Assembly: GCA_951640165.1 (NCBI GenBank)
Contig: OX621240.1
Coordinates: forward strand, 10,304,713-10,368,712
Origin: Pseudoips prasinana
Lineage: Eukaryota > Arthropoda > Insecta > Lepidoptera > Nolidae
Direction of reading: 5' to 3'
DNA length: 64,000 nucleotides
Both the position numbers and the translations under genes were made by a program. Each line of letters begins with the position of its first letter. Position 1 is the first letter of the stretch. The notes beneath the pieces are model-generated. The model was not told the origin of the DNA. It worked only from the letters and a program-made list of their open reading frames with translations, and searched no databases. Below are positions 35,601 through 42,709 of this stretch, in pieces.

Positions 35601-37653
35601 ATACCCTTACGGCGGATGTAGCTGTGATCCATCTATCATCGCCAGGCGATAAAGTTTGTATTTGCATTGAATTGCGTATAATGTTATAAAATTAATACTT
35701 TAAACTTTTTCTCAGTTCCAAGTTGCTTGAGTTCATGCACTGGAGCATGAACTCAAGCAACTGGAAGCCCGACAGGTACATGGAAATCGAGCAAGTCTTA
35801 TGTTCACTAAAACAGCTGTGTATAAGATCCCCGGCGCATTTAACTTGTTCCTAAGTATCTAAATCAAGTTGGGTCAAACTAGAAATCAATATTTGAGACA
35901 GCCTACACGTATCATTATTGATTTAGTTTTGAGTACGTGTCCAAAGAAAACAAAACGTATAAATGTATTCGAGTCCTCGATGGGAACGAAGCTTTGCGAT
36001 TAGCGAACTTATTAACACCATCACGACAATAATCGTCGCCAAGCCGCCGAGAAATCAACTCATTTGCATGATTCTTTTTTTCCATATCTTACTAAAGCTA
36101 CTAACGTTGCATAATGCGCTGTGTGGTTTGCAGTGAGGAATATCAATACCCCCATCTCATTCCGTGGCCCACCGTAGGTATAGAATTATCTACCAGAGAA
36201 TGCGTAGCAGTGGGTCATCTCTCTGTATATTAAGAACACCATACTGCAATCGCCAACCCGTCTGCTAAACATAACGATTATGGTATATCCCCCAAATGAG
36301 GGACACAATTTCATCGTGGACATCCTTAGGCAGGTCTTTGACAAGCTGTGGACGTCTTTCGGTTGATATAATGATAGAATACACCCTTAAAAGTAATTAT
36401 TCGTCATCATTTCTCAAAAAAGTATCTCCAATCTTATCTTTTATTACGTAGTTTATTAGGAGATATTCGCAATAAAATATTTAATCTGTTATGGTATCTA
36501 CATATTCTTCGTGACTTATTTTGTTTTATTGACTAGTAAGTGATTACCACATCACGACAACAGAAGGGCTGCAAGTGCATTTCAAAAAGCGTTGCCAGCC
36601 CTTAAGTAAGAAATAAGCTCGCGACATAGGTTCGCTTCTTCATGGATAAATAATTTCTTTATTCCACATAGAAATAAGTTTCTCGCCCCTTAAACAACAT
36701 AAATTGGATGAAAACGTGCTTCCATTACATACAATAAAATATACAGTATATATACAGTAATAAAACATACACACTTACCTCCTACATTTTAATGGTGCTC
36801 GTCTCTGCGGCACTGGTGAACTTTGAACACTGTCAGGGAACACCAAATTATGCTTGAGCGCCAAGAATTCCGGAGTGCTCATCCAATTAGGGTTTCCGTC
36901 GTCACACGAGCTCATTGACAGCGACCTTATAAACCTGTCGCTGGACACCACTGAGTCAGGGGTCAAGTCTACGTTCTCAATCGTTGGATTAGCTATAGTT
37001 ATGTTAACCGAAGTCATAGACTGAGACCTCACTTGTTTGTCATATACGAACACCTCATCTCTCGATTCGTCCTTCGAAAAGAATACATCATCTTTTCCAG
37101 AATCTATTGACTTCACCGTAGGTTTGGAACTCGAGGACAATTCCTCTTGTGTGGTATCGCTCTGGGTATATCTCGTATCAGAGGATTTAATACTTTGTTT
37201 ATCAGAATTAGAGTTCAGGCTCGTCGTTTCAGAGGAATCCGAAAATGCATGCTCGTTGTTAGGATCAATTTTGTTAGACATTGAATTAATGCGTGATTTA
37301 GGTATTTCCTTCGGAGTCGCCGGCTTACTGGTATACACTAGATCCTCATTGGGGCTAGTCTCCACGGCAGATGGACATTTCCGCAGCGTAGAATTTGGAA
37401 TCCAGTTGAGGAATAGCGTCGGCCTTTTAGCATTATTGTGCTGATCCGTAAAAACCTTAGTAGTGACCGTCAAGTACCCTGGATGGTGGACTATATCTAA
37501 TTCATGTCTGGCGACCGTTGGAGGATGTACGCACACATTGTTCTTACAAAACAATATCTCGTTGTCGACGTAATCGAGAGGCTCCTCGTTATCGTCGAAT
37601 TCGAAGCCGAGAAAATAGCTAGAAGCACGTTTCAACAGTTCTGGCAGCGGCAT
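17424..37653 (-). CDS. TBC1D16: TBC1D16-like Rab GTPase-activating protein (complete, 7 exons)
   Basis: Seven minus-strand exons join in consistent phase: 37653-36779, 25838-25642, 24962-24461, 23630-23486, 20495-20389, 18428-18247 and 17617-17424. They total 2202 nt, i.e. 733 residues, close to human TBC1D16 (767). N-terminal CKNNVCVHPP (about 36-45) and HHPGYLTV match the vertebrate protein, followed by a Ser/Thr-rich linker. Next comes VDLSQMRSLRLFFNDD (exon 2), then the TBC domain from about residue 410. This has RREVW (428-431), the arginine-finger motif IEKDVVRTD (Arg about 491) and the glutamine-finger YTQGMSD (Gln about 528). The end has CGPGIWDS and VECTG as in the human C-terminus. 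TBC proteins stimulate GTP hydrolysis by Rabs; human TBC1D16 acts on Rab4A in receptor recycling. The Rab target here is inferred. Confidence 0.93.
17675..17960 (+). repeat. Degenerate tRNA-headed SINE in intron 6
   Basis: It begins with a box-A-like GTTGGTCTAGTAGG and later carries AAATATTCGTGTGATGAGCA, as in the other SINEs of this window. Box B is eroded. Its 3' boundary is unclear. Confidence 0.45.
18060..18160 (-). repeat. CR1-group LINE 3' end fragment
   Basis: It carries CACCTGATGGTAAGTGATCA, the inverse of the conserved LINE C-terminus and stop that also occurs at 53090 and 58340. It lies in intron 6 of the TBC1D16-like gene. Confidence 0.6.
18247..18428 (-). CDS. TBC1D16: TBC1D16 exon 6
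   Basis: The acceptor CTATTCCAG precedes 18428 and the donor is AG/GTAAGA at 18247. It encodes CFKREFTEAVALRMWEAC and YQTDYFHLFLCLAIVAVY, the most recognisable part of the TBC domain, nearly identical to vertebrate TBC1D16. Confidence 0.94.
18500..18700 (+). repeat. Repeat with RTE-like 3' tail, copy 1
   Basis: The body contains CCATCTCATCC-like, ATCTACCAGAG and GCGATTATGGCATATCCCCC blocks, then GGGGAGGCTTTTGTTCAGCAGTGGAC, which resembles the RTE 3' end at 28820-28850. Related copies lie at 22940-23065, 36126-36372 and 54075-54165. Confidence 0.55.
18705..19195 (-). repeat. tRNA-derived SINE (family C) split by a MITE
   Basis: The minus-oriented SINE parts are 18705-18884 and 19112-19195. 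They include GCCATCTGATCCCAAACTA, ACAAATATTTGTCCTGGGG and the inverse of the tRNA-like head (CACTAACCACTAGACCAA). The 225 bp MITE 18885-19109 interrupts it. Confidence 0.65.
18885..19109. mobile_element. TA-flanked MITE with about 90 bp terminal inverted repeats
   Basis: The ends CCGGATAAGTCGCC and GGCGACTTAGCCGG pair, and pairing continues inward through AATGGCGTTCAAATAAATAA and TCAATCGTTAAATCGGCTTC. TA lies on both sides (18883-18884, 19110-19111). It is noncoding and inserted within a SINE. Confidence 0.85.
19217..19402 (+). mobile_element. Short non-autonomous Helitron, copy 1
   Basis: It starts with TC after A, has the AATATTATAAAAGCGAAAGT head, and ends with a GCGGGTAAAACCGC hairpin followed by CGGCACAGCTAG before T. 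The A/T insertion site, TC start and CTAG end are Helitron hallmarks. Confidence 0.8.
19953..20034. repeat. Two-unit tandem repeat, period 50 bp
   Basis: 19953-19984 and 20003-20034 are near copies of ACAGCGATCTGTTTGTCGCG plus GAGTCGCTGTGC, each itself closing into a 7 bp hairpin (ACAGCGA/TCGCTGT). Confidence 0.6.
20085..20250 (+). repeat. Retroposon family G, copy 1
   Basis: It shares GGGCACCGGAGCAGC, the GGCAGGTTAGGTTT block, ACATACCCACCCGCAGAC and the end CCCCTGCCTTATCAG plus A-rich tail with copies at 21176-21382 and 21741-21850. It lies in intron 5. Confidence 0.6.
20389..20495 (-). CDS. TBC1D16: TBC1D16 exon 5
   Basis: This 107 nt exon was found by homology: acceptor TATTCCAG before 20495 and donor GTGAGT after 20389. 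It encodes SYLRELIRIMLPHFYKHLE and MELLFCHRWIL, matching the YLRELLRL...LFCHRWLL block of vertebrate TBC1D16. Its phases (0 in, 2 out) fit exons 4 and 6. Confidence 0.93.
20949..20985. repeat. Short hairpin
   Basis: GAAATGTCATT...AATGACATTTC arms pair with one mismatch across a very short loop (CTGTTATTAACAG centre). Confidence 0.6.
21165..21393 (+). mobile_element. Retroposon family G, copy 2, with 11 bp target duplication
   Basis: AGGATCAAGCC at 21165-21175 is repeated at 21383-21393. The 207 bp insert between ends in CCCCTGCCTTATC plus about 10 A residues, as expected for a target-primed retroposon. The internal CCCGCA...TGCGGG can form a hairpin. The two overlapping frames here (21181-21494) have no recognisable product. 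Confidence 0.75.
21640..21850 (+). repeat. RTE fragment running into retroposon family G, copy 3
   Basis: 21645-21735 resembles the RTE ORF end at 28603 onwards (AATCCGCAGGC...CCTACATAGCCCCAAGAGTTGCC). It continues without a break into GGGGCACCGGAGCAGCATAC. This suggests that family G derives from an RTE-type LINE 3' region. Confidence 0.5.
21851..22939. other. Intron 4 sequence, nothing recognised
   Basis: AT-rich intron DNA with no element boundaries that I can see. Confidence 0.4.
22940..23065 (+). repeat. Repeat with RTE-like tail, copy 2 (body only)
   Basis: It shares the ACAGCAGCATCTCTCTG, CCATCATACTGCAGTTACCA and GCGATTATGGCAAATC blocks with 18560-18660 and 36210-36290. Confidence 0.5.
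23486..23630 (-). CDS. TBC1D16: TBC1D16 exon 4
   Basis: Acceptor CTTTTCAG precedes 23630 and donor GTGAGT follows 23486. It encodes YTQGMSDLLAPVL, with the catalytic glutamine finger, and FWCFVGLMQRAIFVCTPTDN. The in-phase completion of glycine 525 across the junction supports the call. Confidence 0.94.
23673..23791 (+). mobile_element. Short non-autonomous Helitron, copy 2 (deleted form)
   Basis: It runs from TCTATACATATAATAAAATC after A to GGGGCACAGCTAG before T, 119 bp. It matches both ends of the 321 bp copy at 27013-27333 and lacks its middle. Confidence 0.75.
24461..24962 (-). CDS. TBC1D16: TBC1D16 exon 3
   Basis: Acceptor ATCCGCAG precedes 24962 and donor GTGAGT follows 24461. This 502 nt exon holds the first half of the TBC domain: FFGGLDKELRREVWPFLL, MTPEQYAVFWKNVQ, the arginine-finger IEKDVVRTDRGNPFF, and ILLNYAVYNPVLG. 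The acceptor was chosen because it completes the glycine codon begun in exon 2; the upstream in-frame Met at 24987 is intronic. Confidence 0.94.
25642..25838 (-). CDS. TBC1D16: TBC1D16 exon 2
   Basis: Acceptor CTTTACCAG precedes 25838 and donor GTAAAT follows 25642. It encodes FSVDLSQMRSLRLFFNDD, then GQLVVASRESQYKILHFHYG and GLDNLAQVLHRW, closely matching vertebrate TBC1D16. Phase 2-in fits exon 1 directly, so no exon is needed in the 10.9 kb between them. Confidence 0.93.
25986..26415 (+). repeat. tRNA-derived SINE (family A)
   Basis: The tRNA-like head 25986-26058 has box A (TTGGTCTAGCGG) and box B (GGTTCAAATCC) and closes like a tRNA acceptor (GCCTCG...AGGCC without CCA). The unrelated body includes TCGAGTCGTGTCGCTAGTCG, GAAATAGAAAGTGC and CGTGGCCGAAATTCGGCTAG. 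A diverged copy is at 57283-57535. Part of the body is duplicated around 26250-26400. Confidence 0.8.
26640..26850 (+). repeat. Common insect repeat (ACTAAGCCTCCGCTGTCCGT type)
   Basis: 26761-26840 (GAGTATCGTACCCAAAGGGT, then the ACTAAGcCTCCGCTGTCCGT block) matches from memory a repeat spread widely in lepidopteran genomes. The boundaries are uncertain. Confidence 0.5.
27013..27333 (+). mobile_element. Short non-autonomous Helitron, copy 3 (fullest)
   Basis: The 321 bp element starts TCTATACATAATAATAAAAT directly after A. It carries a GTGTCTGTTTGTCTGTATGT stretch and ends with the GCGGGTAAAACCGC stem plus GGGGCACAGCTAG directly before T. Confidence 0.85.
27864..28872 (+). mobile_element. RTE-type LINE 3' part, split by another LINE
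   Basis: 27864-27980 encodes an RTE RT C-terminal stretch (QCVLPVMTYGTEMWSLTMG). 28603-28872 encodes IIAKFKWQWAGHIARRTEG and continues to GGACGTCTTTCGGCTGAT followed by a short GAT microsatellite, the usual RTE 3' end. Between them sits the minus-strand LINE 27985-28600. Confidence 0.75.
27985..28600 (-). mobile_element. CR1-group LINE 3' end nested in the RTE
   Basis: The minus-strand coding end (about 28500-28590) reads LPLRVFQKKLKRWLLDKC, the usual C-terminus of CR1/Jockey ORF2. An AT-rich 3' UTR and an ATTTC-type repeat tail (27985-28000) follow. Confidence 0.65.
29001..29250 (-). repeat. tRNA-derived SINE (family B), copy 1
   Basis: It is the inverse of the family whose head reads GGTCACCGTAGCCTAGTTGG with box B GGTTCGAATCC. 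The tail block AGCTTTGCTTAGTTTGGGGC is present in inverse at the left end. Confidence 0.85.
29504..29625 (+). repeat. Helitron head fragment
   Basis: TAATATTATAAATGCGTAAG and TTTCACGCAAAAACTACGGA match the 5' half of the Helitron at 49824. The CTAG end is missing. Confidence 0.5.
29632..29865 (+). repeat. Interspersed repeat family (GTATGGGCAGTGGTTACC start), copy 2
   Basis: It is preceded by an ACTT microsatellite. It shares GTTCAAGTCGCTCAGT, ATGGACTGACCGCGAG and CAATCACTTACGGACCGCTG-like blocks with 55313-55535. Confidence 0.7.
30402..30470. repeat. Perfect hairpin, 33 bp arms, 3 nt loop
   Basis: Arms 30402-30434 and 30438-30470 are exact inverse copies around CGA. It lies in intron 1 of TBC1D16, with no related sequence in the window. 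An imperfect hairpin (12 bp arms TATTCAACAGGG) lies 150 bp to the left at about 30208-30256. Confidence 0.9.
30641..30887 (+). repeat. tRNA-derived SINE (family B), copy 2
   Basis: Box A and box B are intact (box B GGTTCGAATCC at about 30694). Then come AAATATTTGTGTGATGAGCA, GTATATCGTCGCCTGGTACC, AGCTTTGCTTAGTTTGGGGC and an ATT microsatellite tail. Confidence 0.9.
31770..32620 (-). mobile_element. CR1-group LINE 3' fragment, frame-broken
   Basis: The minus strand encodes VFLGITIDSKLQWSPQIEKL and SYGILLWGSSADINTIF with LQKRAVRAIYNLG. After a frame change near 32300 it continues with FKEVNILTVPSQYIYE and TRYKNNLILHTT. A 3' UTR follows, ending in a TTTGAATC-type repeat (31770-31795). It is 5'-truncated beyond the RT core. 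Confidence 0.75.
33078..33331 (+). repeat. tRNA-derived SINE (family B), copy 3
   Basis: It is highly similar to 30641-30887 over its full length, with a duplicated GTATTTATCTATCTGTATAA segment, and ends in ATT repeats. Confidence 0.9.
33488..33690 (+). repeat. Degenerate SINE (family C-like)
   Basis: It contains a damaged tRNA-like head (TTTTGGTCTGGCTAGTGGTT), ATGATGAACACGATTGTTTG and ATCAGATGACAGTG blocks in family C order. Confidence 0.4.
33870..34250 (+). repeat. Helitron-related fragment
   Basis: It starts with a GATATTATAAAGAGG head and contains CTTGACCGATTTGAAAAATT and GTGCGCTGCGAAAACTATT. The last block recurs at 20730-20755. I recognise these blocks from lepidopteran Helitrons, but no CTAG end is seen. 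Confidence 0.45.
34634..34906 (+). CDS. Unidentified 90-codon open segment with splice-like left edge (candidate exon)
   Basis: The plus frame is open from an AG at 34632-34633 (TACGGCTCAG before it) to a TGA at 34904-34906, with no ATG at its start. Its predicted residues are basic and serine-rich, with no long hydrophobic runs (for example KYFVTSSNPIRTVDRVEQ and KSKVVVRLNASVNFGKMD). It lies antisense in TBC1D16 intron 1. It could be the last exon of a nested gene, an element fragment or chance. I do not recognise it. Confidence 0.25.
   Translation, partial: ENIYKALLSPRKDSFRNKYFVTSSNPIRTVDRVEQPTSRKCRTRYNEDIINPLLSDSRPERNIIAKSKVVVRLNASVNFGKMDSLSPNMM
35434..35652 (+). CDS. Unidentified small cysteine-containing ORF
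   Basis: This 72-codon frame starts with ATG and ends with YECPCLYPYGGCSCDPSII and an arginine pair. Cysteines cluster near the end. It has no recognisable homologue and no clear splice or promoter evidence. Its composition is less AT-driven than that of neighbouring chance frames. Confidence 0.2.
   Translation: MYIGMSLGNLRLKLQTHKFNSPEGNEPVSSNYSGRNFAVMLRTIHIGRSIYECPCLYPYGGCSCDPSIIARR
35721..35762. repeat. Perfect hairpin, 18 bp arms
   Basis: Arms 35721-35738 and 35745-35762 are exact inverse copies around the 6 nt loop ACTGGA. Confidence 0.85.
36126..36372 (+). repeat. Repeat with RTE-like 3' tail, copy 3 (fullest)
   Basis: The body (ATCAATACCCCCATCTCATT, ATCTACCAGAGAATGCG, GATTATGGTATATCCCCC) is followed by GTGGACGTCTTTCGGTTGAT, the RTE 3' terminus. 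The body does not match the RTE coding end seen at 28603. Confidence 0.55.
36779..37653 (-). CDS. TBC1D16: TBC1D16 exon 1 (N-terminal coding exon)
   Basis: The donor is AG/GTAAGT at 36779. The start at 37653 (MPLPELLKRASS) is preferred because vertebrate TBC1D16 begins with a similar MSLGRLLRRASS. An in-frame ATG at 37698 would add 15 residues. CKNNVCVHPP and VHHPGYLTVTTKV follow, then LFLNWIPNSTLRKCPSAVE. Residues about 110-220 are rich in Ser, Thr, Asp and Asn and probably disordered. The ORF on the opposite strand (37037-37444) is its shadow. Confidence 0.9.
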
Positions 37654-37960
37654 CTCGCTGCGGATATGTTCACATTTCACAACAAGAATACAATTCACGG
37701 TTTATTTTGTAATTCGATGCGTTATCAGTCGCGACGACCTCATTGAAGCGAAGCTGTGTGTATACTACGCGCATGTAAACACCTACACAGCTATGTTGAT
37801 AACGCGGTATTGATCGGCCAGCGAGAATAGAACCGGCGGCGCTCGGACCGGCGACGCACGCCGCGGCGACGACGTCACATTTGTGGCACTCCGCAACATG
37901 AACGGATAACACGTGGGGCGAATGCTACTTCATTAAATTACACAATAATGGCCATTATTA
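37654..37960 (-). promoter_or_regulatory. TBC1D16: Probable 5' UTR and CpG-rich promoter of the TBC1D16-like gene
   Basis: 37796-37920 is the most CpG-rich stretch of the region (GGCGGCGCTCGG, CGCCGCGGCGACGACG), directly upstream of exon 1 on the minus strand. It also contains TGACGTCG in inverse (CGACGTCA), a CREB/ATF-like site. Promoter function is inferred from position and composition only. Confidence 0.4.
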
Positions 37961-40900
37961 CTAATGAAAACACACATTATTATTCAATTTTGGACTGTAG
38001 TAAACACCTAAGTAAACAACAAGAGGATGAGGAATGATGATGAATCAGCCAATCTCTGGTTAAATATACTTTCCGTGATTTATTTTGCGTAGCACATACA
38101 TATTATAATAACTTCCTCATCTATCTACCTATAGGTTAAAGTAGATATCTGTTTACCCACTCATAAAAAAATAATCAACTGCAAGTTAAGAGTGGTAAGG
38201 TATAGAATAATATCATGGCGCTGAAATGCGATATAATGCGACATGCGGTGGCATTTACCTACCAACCTACTAACGGAAACTCAAGTTATGCTGAACTGTT
38301 TCGCTTAGCGCAGTAAGGAGATCTGAAGACATAGGAGGCGGCGCAGCGCAGCACGACAAAGGGCGTCGACTGTCGAGTGCTTTACTTTTTATACCTACAT
38401 AGTAAATAAGCTGAGACCAAAGTTGCCGAATACCAAAAACAAATATAAAATATCTTAAAAATGACGACGAATCAGTTTGAGAAACAGAAATCGATCTAAG
38501 TATAGCTACTAAATAACAGTGACGTAGATGTAACTTGTGTAAGGGTATAGTCCCTTGTTTTGAAGAAATGACTCAGAACATTATGCAATCCTTTCCTGTT
38601 TCCTCTATGGATAAAACAGAGTAAGCTTTCTGGCCAAATAGTAATCAAGCAGTCAACTGTAACAGTCAATTAAAATCATAACTTTCATAAAACTTTCAAC
38701 TTTCAAAACTTAAAACTCGAATATATGTCGGAAGATTTTGTCCTAAGTGTTGAGGGTATATAGGTACATCTTTATGGGACAGCTTCTCATTGACTGAAGT
38801 ATTAAATTATATCTTAAGAACATAGGATTTACCAACTTATTGTAAATAAAGTTATCATGTCGTTCATGAATTTATGGAGCTTTTTAACGAGATAACTGAT
38901 TTTTATGGAGTCATTTGCGTAGTCATTCAACCATTAAAAAAATTGTATTCGGTCACCTTTCTTCTCGATATTCTTTTCTATCTTTTAAATCTCATTATTC
39001 ATTTCCGAAACCGTCTTTTGGTTATTATAGTCAAATCACGCCTTATCGACATGATATTACTTCCTAATCTTAATATTCTTTAAACTCATTATGCATTGCC
39101 ACGAGCTCTTTTCGGTTATACCTAAAGCCAAACCGTACCTTATATGAGACATAAAATGTAAGTAGGTACATATTCTCACTCACTTCGAAAACTTGAATAT
39201 TAAGTTCTTTTGACAATACCGTGGAGTACTTTTTGAACAAAACACCCTCATATATAGTTGGTCCTTGTAATAAATTAGTAAGTACCTAATAAATTATCCA
39301 CCAAAAGTCTTGATCTCTGTTTCATTCCAATTCGAGTTGCCAATTATAGAGGAAATCCGTGATTTTAAGGTACCTTATCTGGTAAAGCCCGAGGAACTGA
39401 CGATCAGAGCCTAAAATTTACGGAGAATTTTCAGATTTCCAGAAAATCTTAGGTGATAACGTGACGTGATAAATGAATGAATTGTATATTTTTTAATGTA
39501 GATTTAGAGAGATTAGAATTTAAGGAAATTATTAATTCACAGCTACAATTTTATCCATTTTATTGGTTTATCCATTTTTTTTTGCAATTTTAACTTAATA
39601 TGGAAATAATTATTATACATGCCGTCATTGTCATATGCATCATTGTCACCTACTTTATTAATGTTTATGACGAGGCTGTAGTCCATAAATAAATTTATAA
39701 TAAATAAGGTTTTTTAATTCTGACCATAGAAACTCGTTCAAAATTCAAACGGACGGGTACCTAACCATTTTTAGATCAATTATTCTAGCGACTAAAAGTT
39801 CTCAATCTGATTTTGAAAACGATCGATCCAATAACTAAAAATATAAATAGAACCTCCTTTATTCATACACCTACTTCGAAAACACGCCTCTCCTTCAACA
39901 CCTCGGTTGCCTTCAAGATACCTAGGAATAGACTGATCAGCTACCATTAATATAGGTACTTTTATTCTCAGTACTATCGATCGATCGTTGACTTTCTAGT
40001 GTACATCACTCCCCTATGGGCCTTAGGCATTGAAAGTCGAGGTGAGGCACTAGCTGTAGCCTCGACATGACATAGTGAAGGCGTTTTGTTTGATGGAGTA
40101 CCCAAGTATTCTTACGCAGTTTCCAGCATACAGACTTCTAAATGAAATATGAAAACGGTTGCCAGCAGAATAGAAGTATGAAAGCCATAGTTGGTGGTGG
40201 CAGTTACCACAGTATTGACTATTAACAGGATGATGGAACTGCTGTCCCCAACACTGCTTTTGCCTGCAAATTAATTATATGTTGTCCATTGAAAACATCC
40301 CAGCCTAATATTCATTGCTTCAATAAATAAAGGCGTTTTGCCTCTGTACCTGACGCTGTAGTCCAGACATAGCAACTCTTTCTGACAAGCCTTTGAATCC
40401 TTGGTGAGGATAGAGCCAGTAACGTTCAATTCCTTGCCAAAGCTGACAGCTAAGTGCAAAGTTTATATAACATGTCCAGCCTCACAATGTAAGAATAGTT
40501 GTCACATTTGGGCGGGCGCATTTGCTTACCAACTCGAGCCTCTTGACTCAAAATTACTTGAAATGTCCTCCTGCGTCCGCTAGGCTTTGGAATAATGCCC
40601 TTCAAAACAGGTGTCTAATGACTAAAATATTCGCAAAGGCTGCGAGCCTGTCCGTTGTTGAGATTTAAATGTGTTTTAAACTAGATTCGTTTAATAAATA
40701 CAGAATTAATACTTTTATGTTGTTCGGTAGGTATATATATTTTATATAATTTACTTTAGAGATAGATTTTACAAAAAAGATAATAATTCCCAAAAGACAA
40801 ACCTTTTTATACATTTATATCAAAAGTGACTACGAGTTTAATTAAATATACGGATTATAATAAAACGTATCAATGTTTTATTTTAGATCTGGTTACTCAA

Positions 40901-42199
40901 GCTTTTGTAACCTACCTATACCTATGTCTTAGAATGCTTTACACCAAAACAGGATGAAAACAAGAACTGGAGGGCAAAACAAAAAGCAACCTGTGCAACA
41001 GTTGCTCTAAATAACTTTAAGGTTCTGAACAGTTTTTTCAAAATTGAAATCGGATCCACAAATTGAAAAGTTCTATTTCGCATTTTTGCATAGTCCTTTG
41101 GCAACTTACTACAAAGTTCAGCTGGTATAGGTATAGGTTATATCTTCATATTGAAAAAAATCGCAGCCAAAGCTATAAAGGTAGGTTAGTCTTAATTTCT
41201 AAATTATACTGTCTCTGCTATCTAAATAAACCAGGATTGTATTATTGTCTCTGTTAAAAAGAACATGGATAAATTCTTAACTCTGTTAGTTAAAACGAAC
41301 ATGAATAAAAATAAGATCTTAATTTAAAGTAAAGCTAAGAATTAACACAAATTGAGACATCTTTAAAATTAATTGTATAAATTTAAGTGCGCGTGGGAAT
41401 CTTAATCCATTATATTAGCAAGCTACAAAAATAACCATATTTCCATTCATATTTGCCGTAGGTATGCGAATTCCGAACCTAAATCTTTCGTGGAAAATTT
41501 TAACTCCCGTTCGACCGAGTGGTCTACCAGTGGACTACCTACACGTGTTTCTGCAATTCCCATCTACTGAGAGCTACCATTTAGAACTTGTTTGTTGCTT
41601 TCTGACCGATTATGATGCCCCCACAACTAAAAGGCACATTTCAGGTTTTAATTAATGGCCTAAATTGCAAGGTGTAACACAAATAGGAAACCAAAGGAAC
41701 GGTATGTACCTACAGACGCCAGCACATCAAGCTACCCCAATCTGCCAAATTTCCCCAATTGAAAGTGAACCTTATGCTTATGTGGTAAAGTTGAAAATCT
41801 ATAAAAGAAATTTGGCAGATTGGGCTAGCTGGATGTGCTGGCCTCTGAACCAAAGAAACTGGACGAATTAAAGTAAACCTGTTTGTGTAATAATTCCCAT
41901 ACGCTCCCCGTTTTTATTATAAAGAATATTAATCTTTTCTTTGTGTACGTAATTGACATGTTAATATATAAATGTAAACCTATCGGATATGGAGAGACTA
42001 TGTTACCATTAAGCATTATTATACTTAATCAGAATGAAACAAAGTAAAAGCAGTGAGACGTTAAATGGTTGTGAAGCTTATTAGCGGATGTGAAGCGCCG
42101 TTAATACCACAAATTCATGCCTTAGGCTAGGAACCTATATATAGGTACCTACCCACATTGATGTTGGGGTTCTTTAAATCTTTAATAATGTTTAAATGT
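37961..42199. other. Intergenic region with few recognisable elements
   Basis: There is no convincing gene. 40270-40590 is less AT-rich and open on the minus strand for 62 codons (LNVTGSILTKDSKACQKELL), unidentified. One hairpin MITE is at 41713-41847. The rest is AT-rich sequence without visible structure. Confidence 0.4.
41713..41847. repeat. Hairpin MITE, copy 5
   Basis: TA precedes at 41711-41712; the right flank is AA. The terminal CAGACGCCAGCACATC and its inverse (one change) enclose about 45 nt arms. Confidence 0.85.
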
Positions 42200-42501
42200 A
42201 TGAATGTTTACCTATTTTTTTTTTGTTTTAAGTGGTGGAAATGCCATCCGCACGTTGTGTAGGGCCGACCCACTAAAACCACCACGGTAGCCAGCCTCAC
42301 AGTGCCTGTAGCGGGGGCTCTGGGTACTCGTGAACGATCTCACCAGTGCCCCCGCCGTACACTGAGTGTCTGAGACTCTCACCCGGGGACGGGAGGAGCC
42401 CGAATGCCTCCCCCTCCCCATCACGCACGACCGCTTATACAAGACGAGTGGAGTGCCCTTCCTCCAAACGTCAGCGGATCCCAGGGATGAATGTTTACCT
42501 A
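42200..42501 (-). mobile_element. GC-rich poly(A) retroposon with 15 bp target duplication
   Basis: ATGAATGTTTACCTA occurs at 42200-42214 and 42487-42501. The insert begins on the plus strand with an A/T-rich poly(T) run, i.e. a 3' poly(A) tail in minus orientation, and is otherwise strongly GC-rich. Motifs such as GTGGTTTTAGTGGGTCGG (minus) suggest the 3' end of an R1-group LINE, a memory-based guess. Confidence 0.8.
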
Positions 42502-42709
42502 AGCTAAGGTGTTAGGAGCTGATTTGTAAATCTGGTTGGTGCACAAACTTCTTAATTTATAGCATGCCCGCTATTTAACTCAATTGGCTTGCGGCTATTC
42601 TGATGTTATTAACTGAGGATACAGTTTCAACATGTATGATCAGCTTATACTGGCAATGTATAGCTTGACGTGTAGCCGTGTGTATGTCCTGAAACTGTAA
42701 ACGTTGTAA

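Noticed and set aside
37037..37444. 135-codon plus-strand ORF
   Set aside because: It is the antisense shadow of TBC1D16 exon 1, whose identity is secure.
40271..40590. Minus-strand ORF with LNVTGSILTKDSKACQKELL as a gene
   Set aside because: No start context, family resemblance or neighbouring exon supports it; it is noted only as unassigned intergenic sequence.
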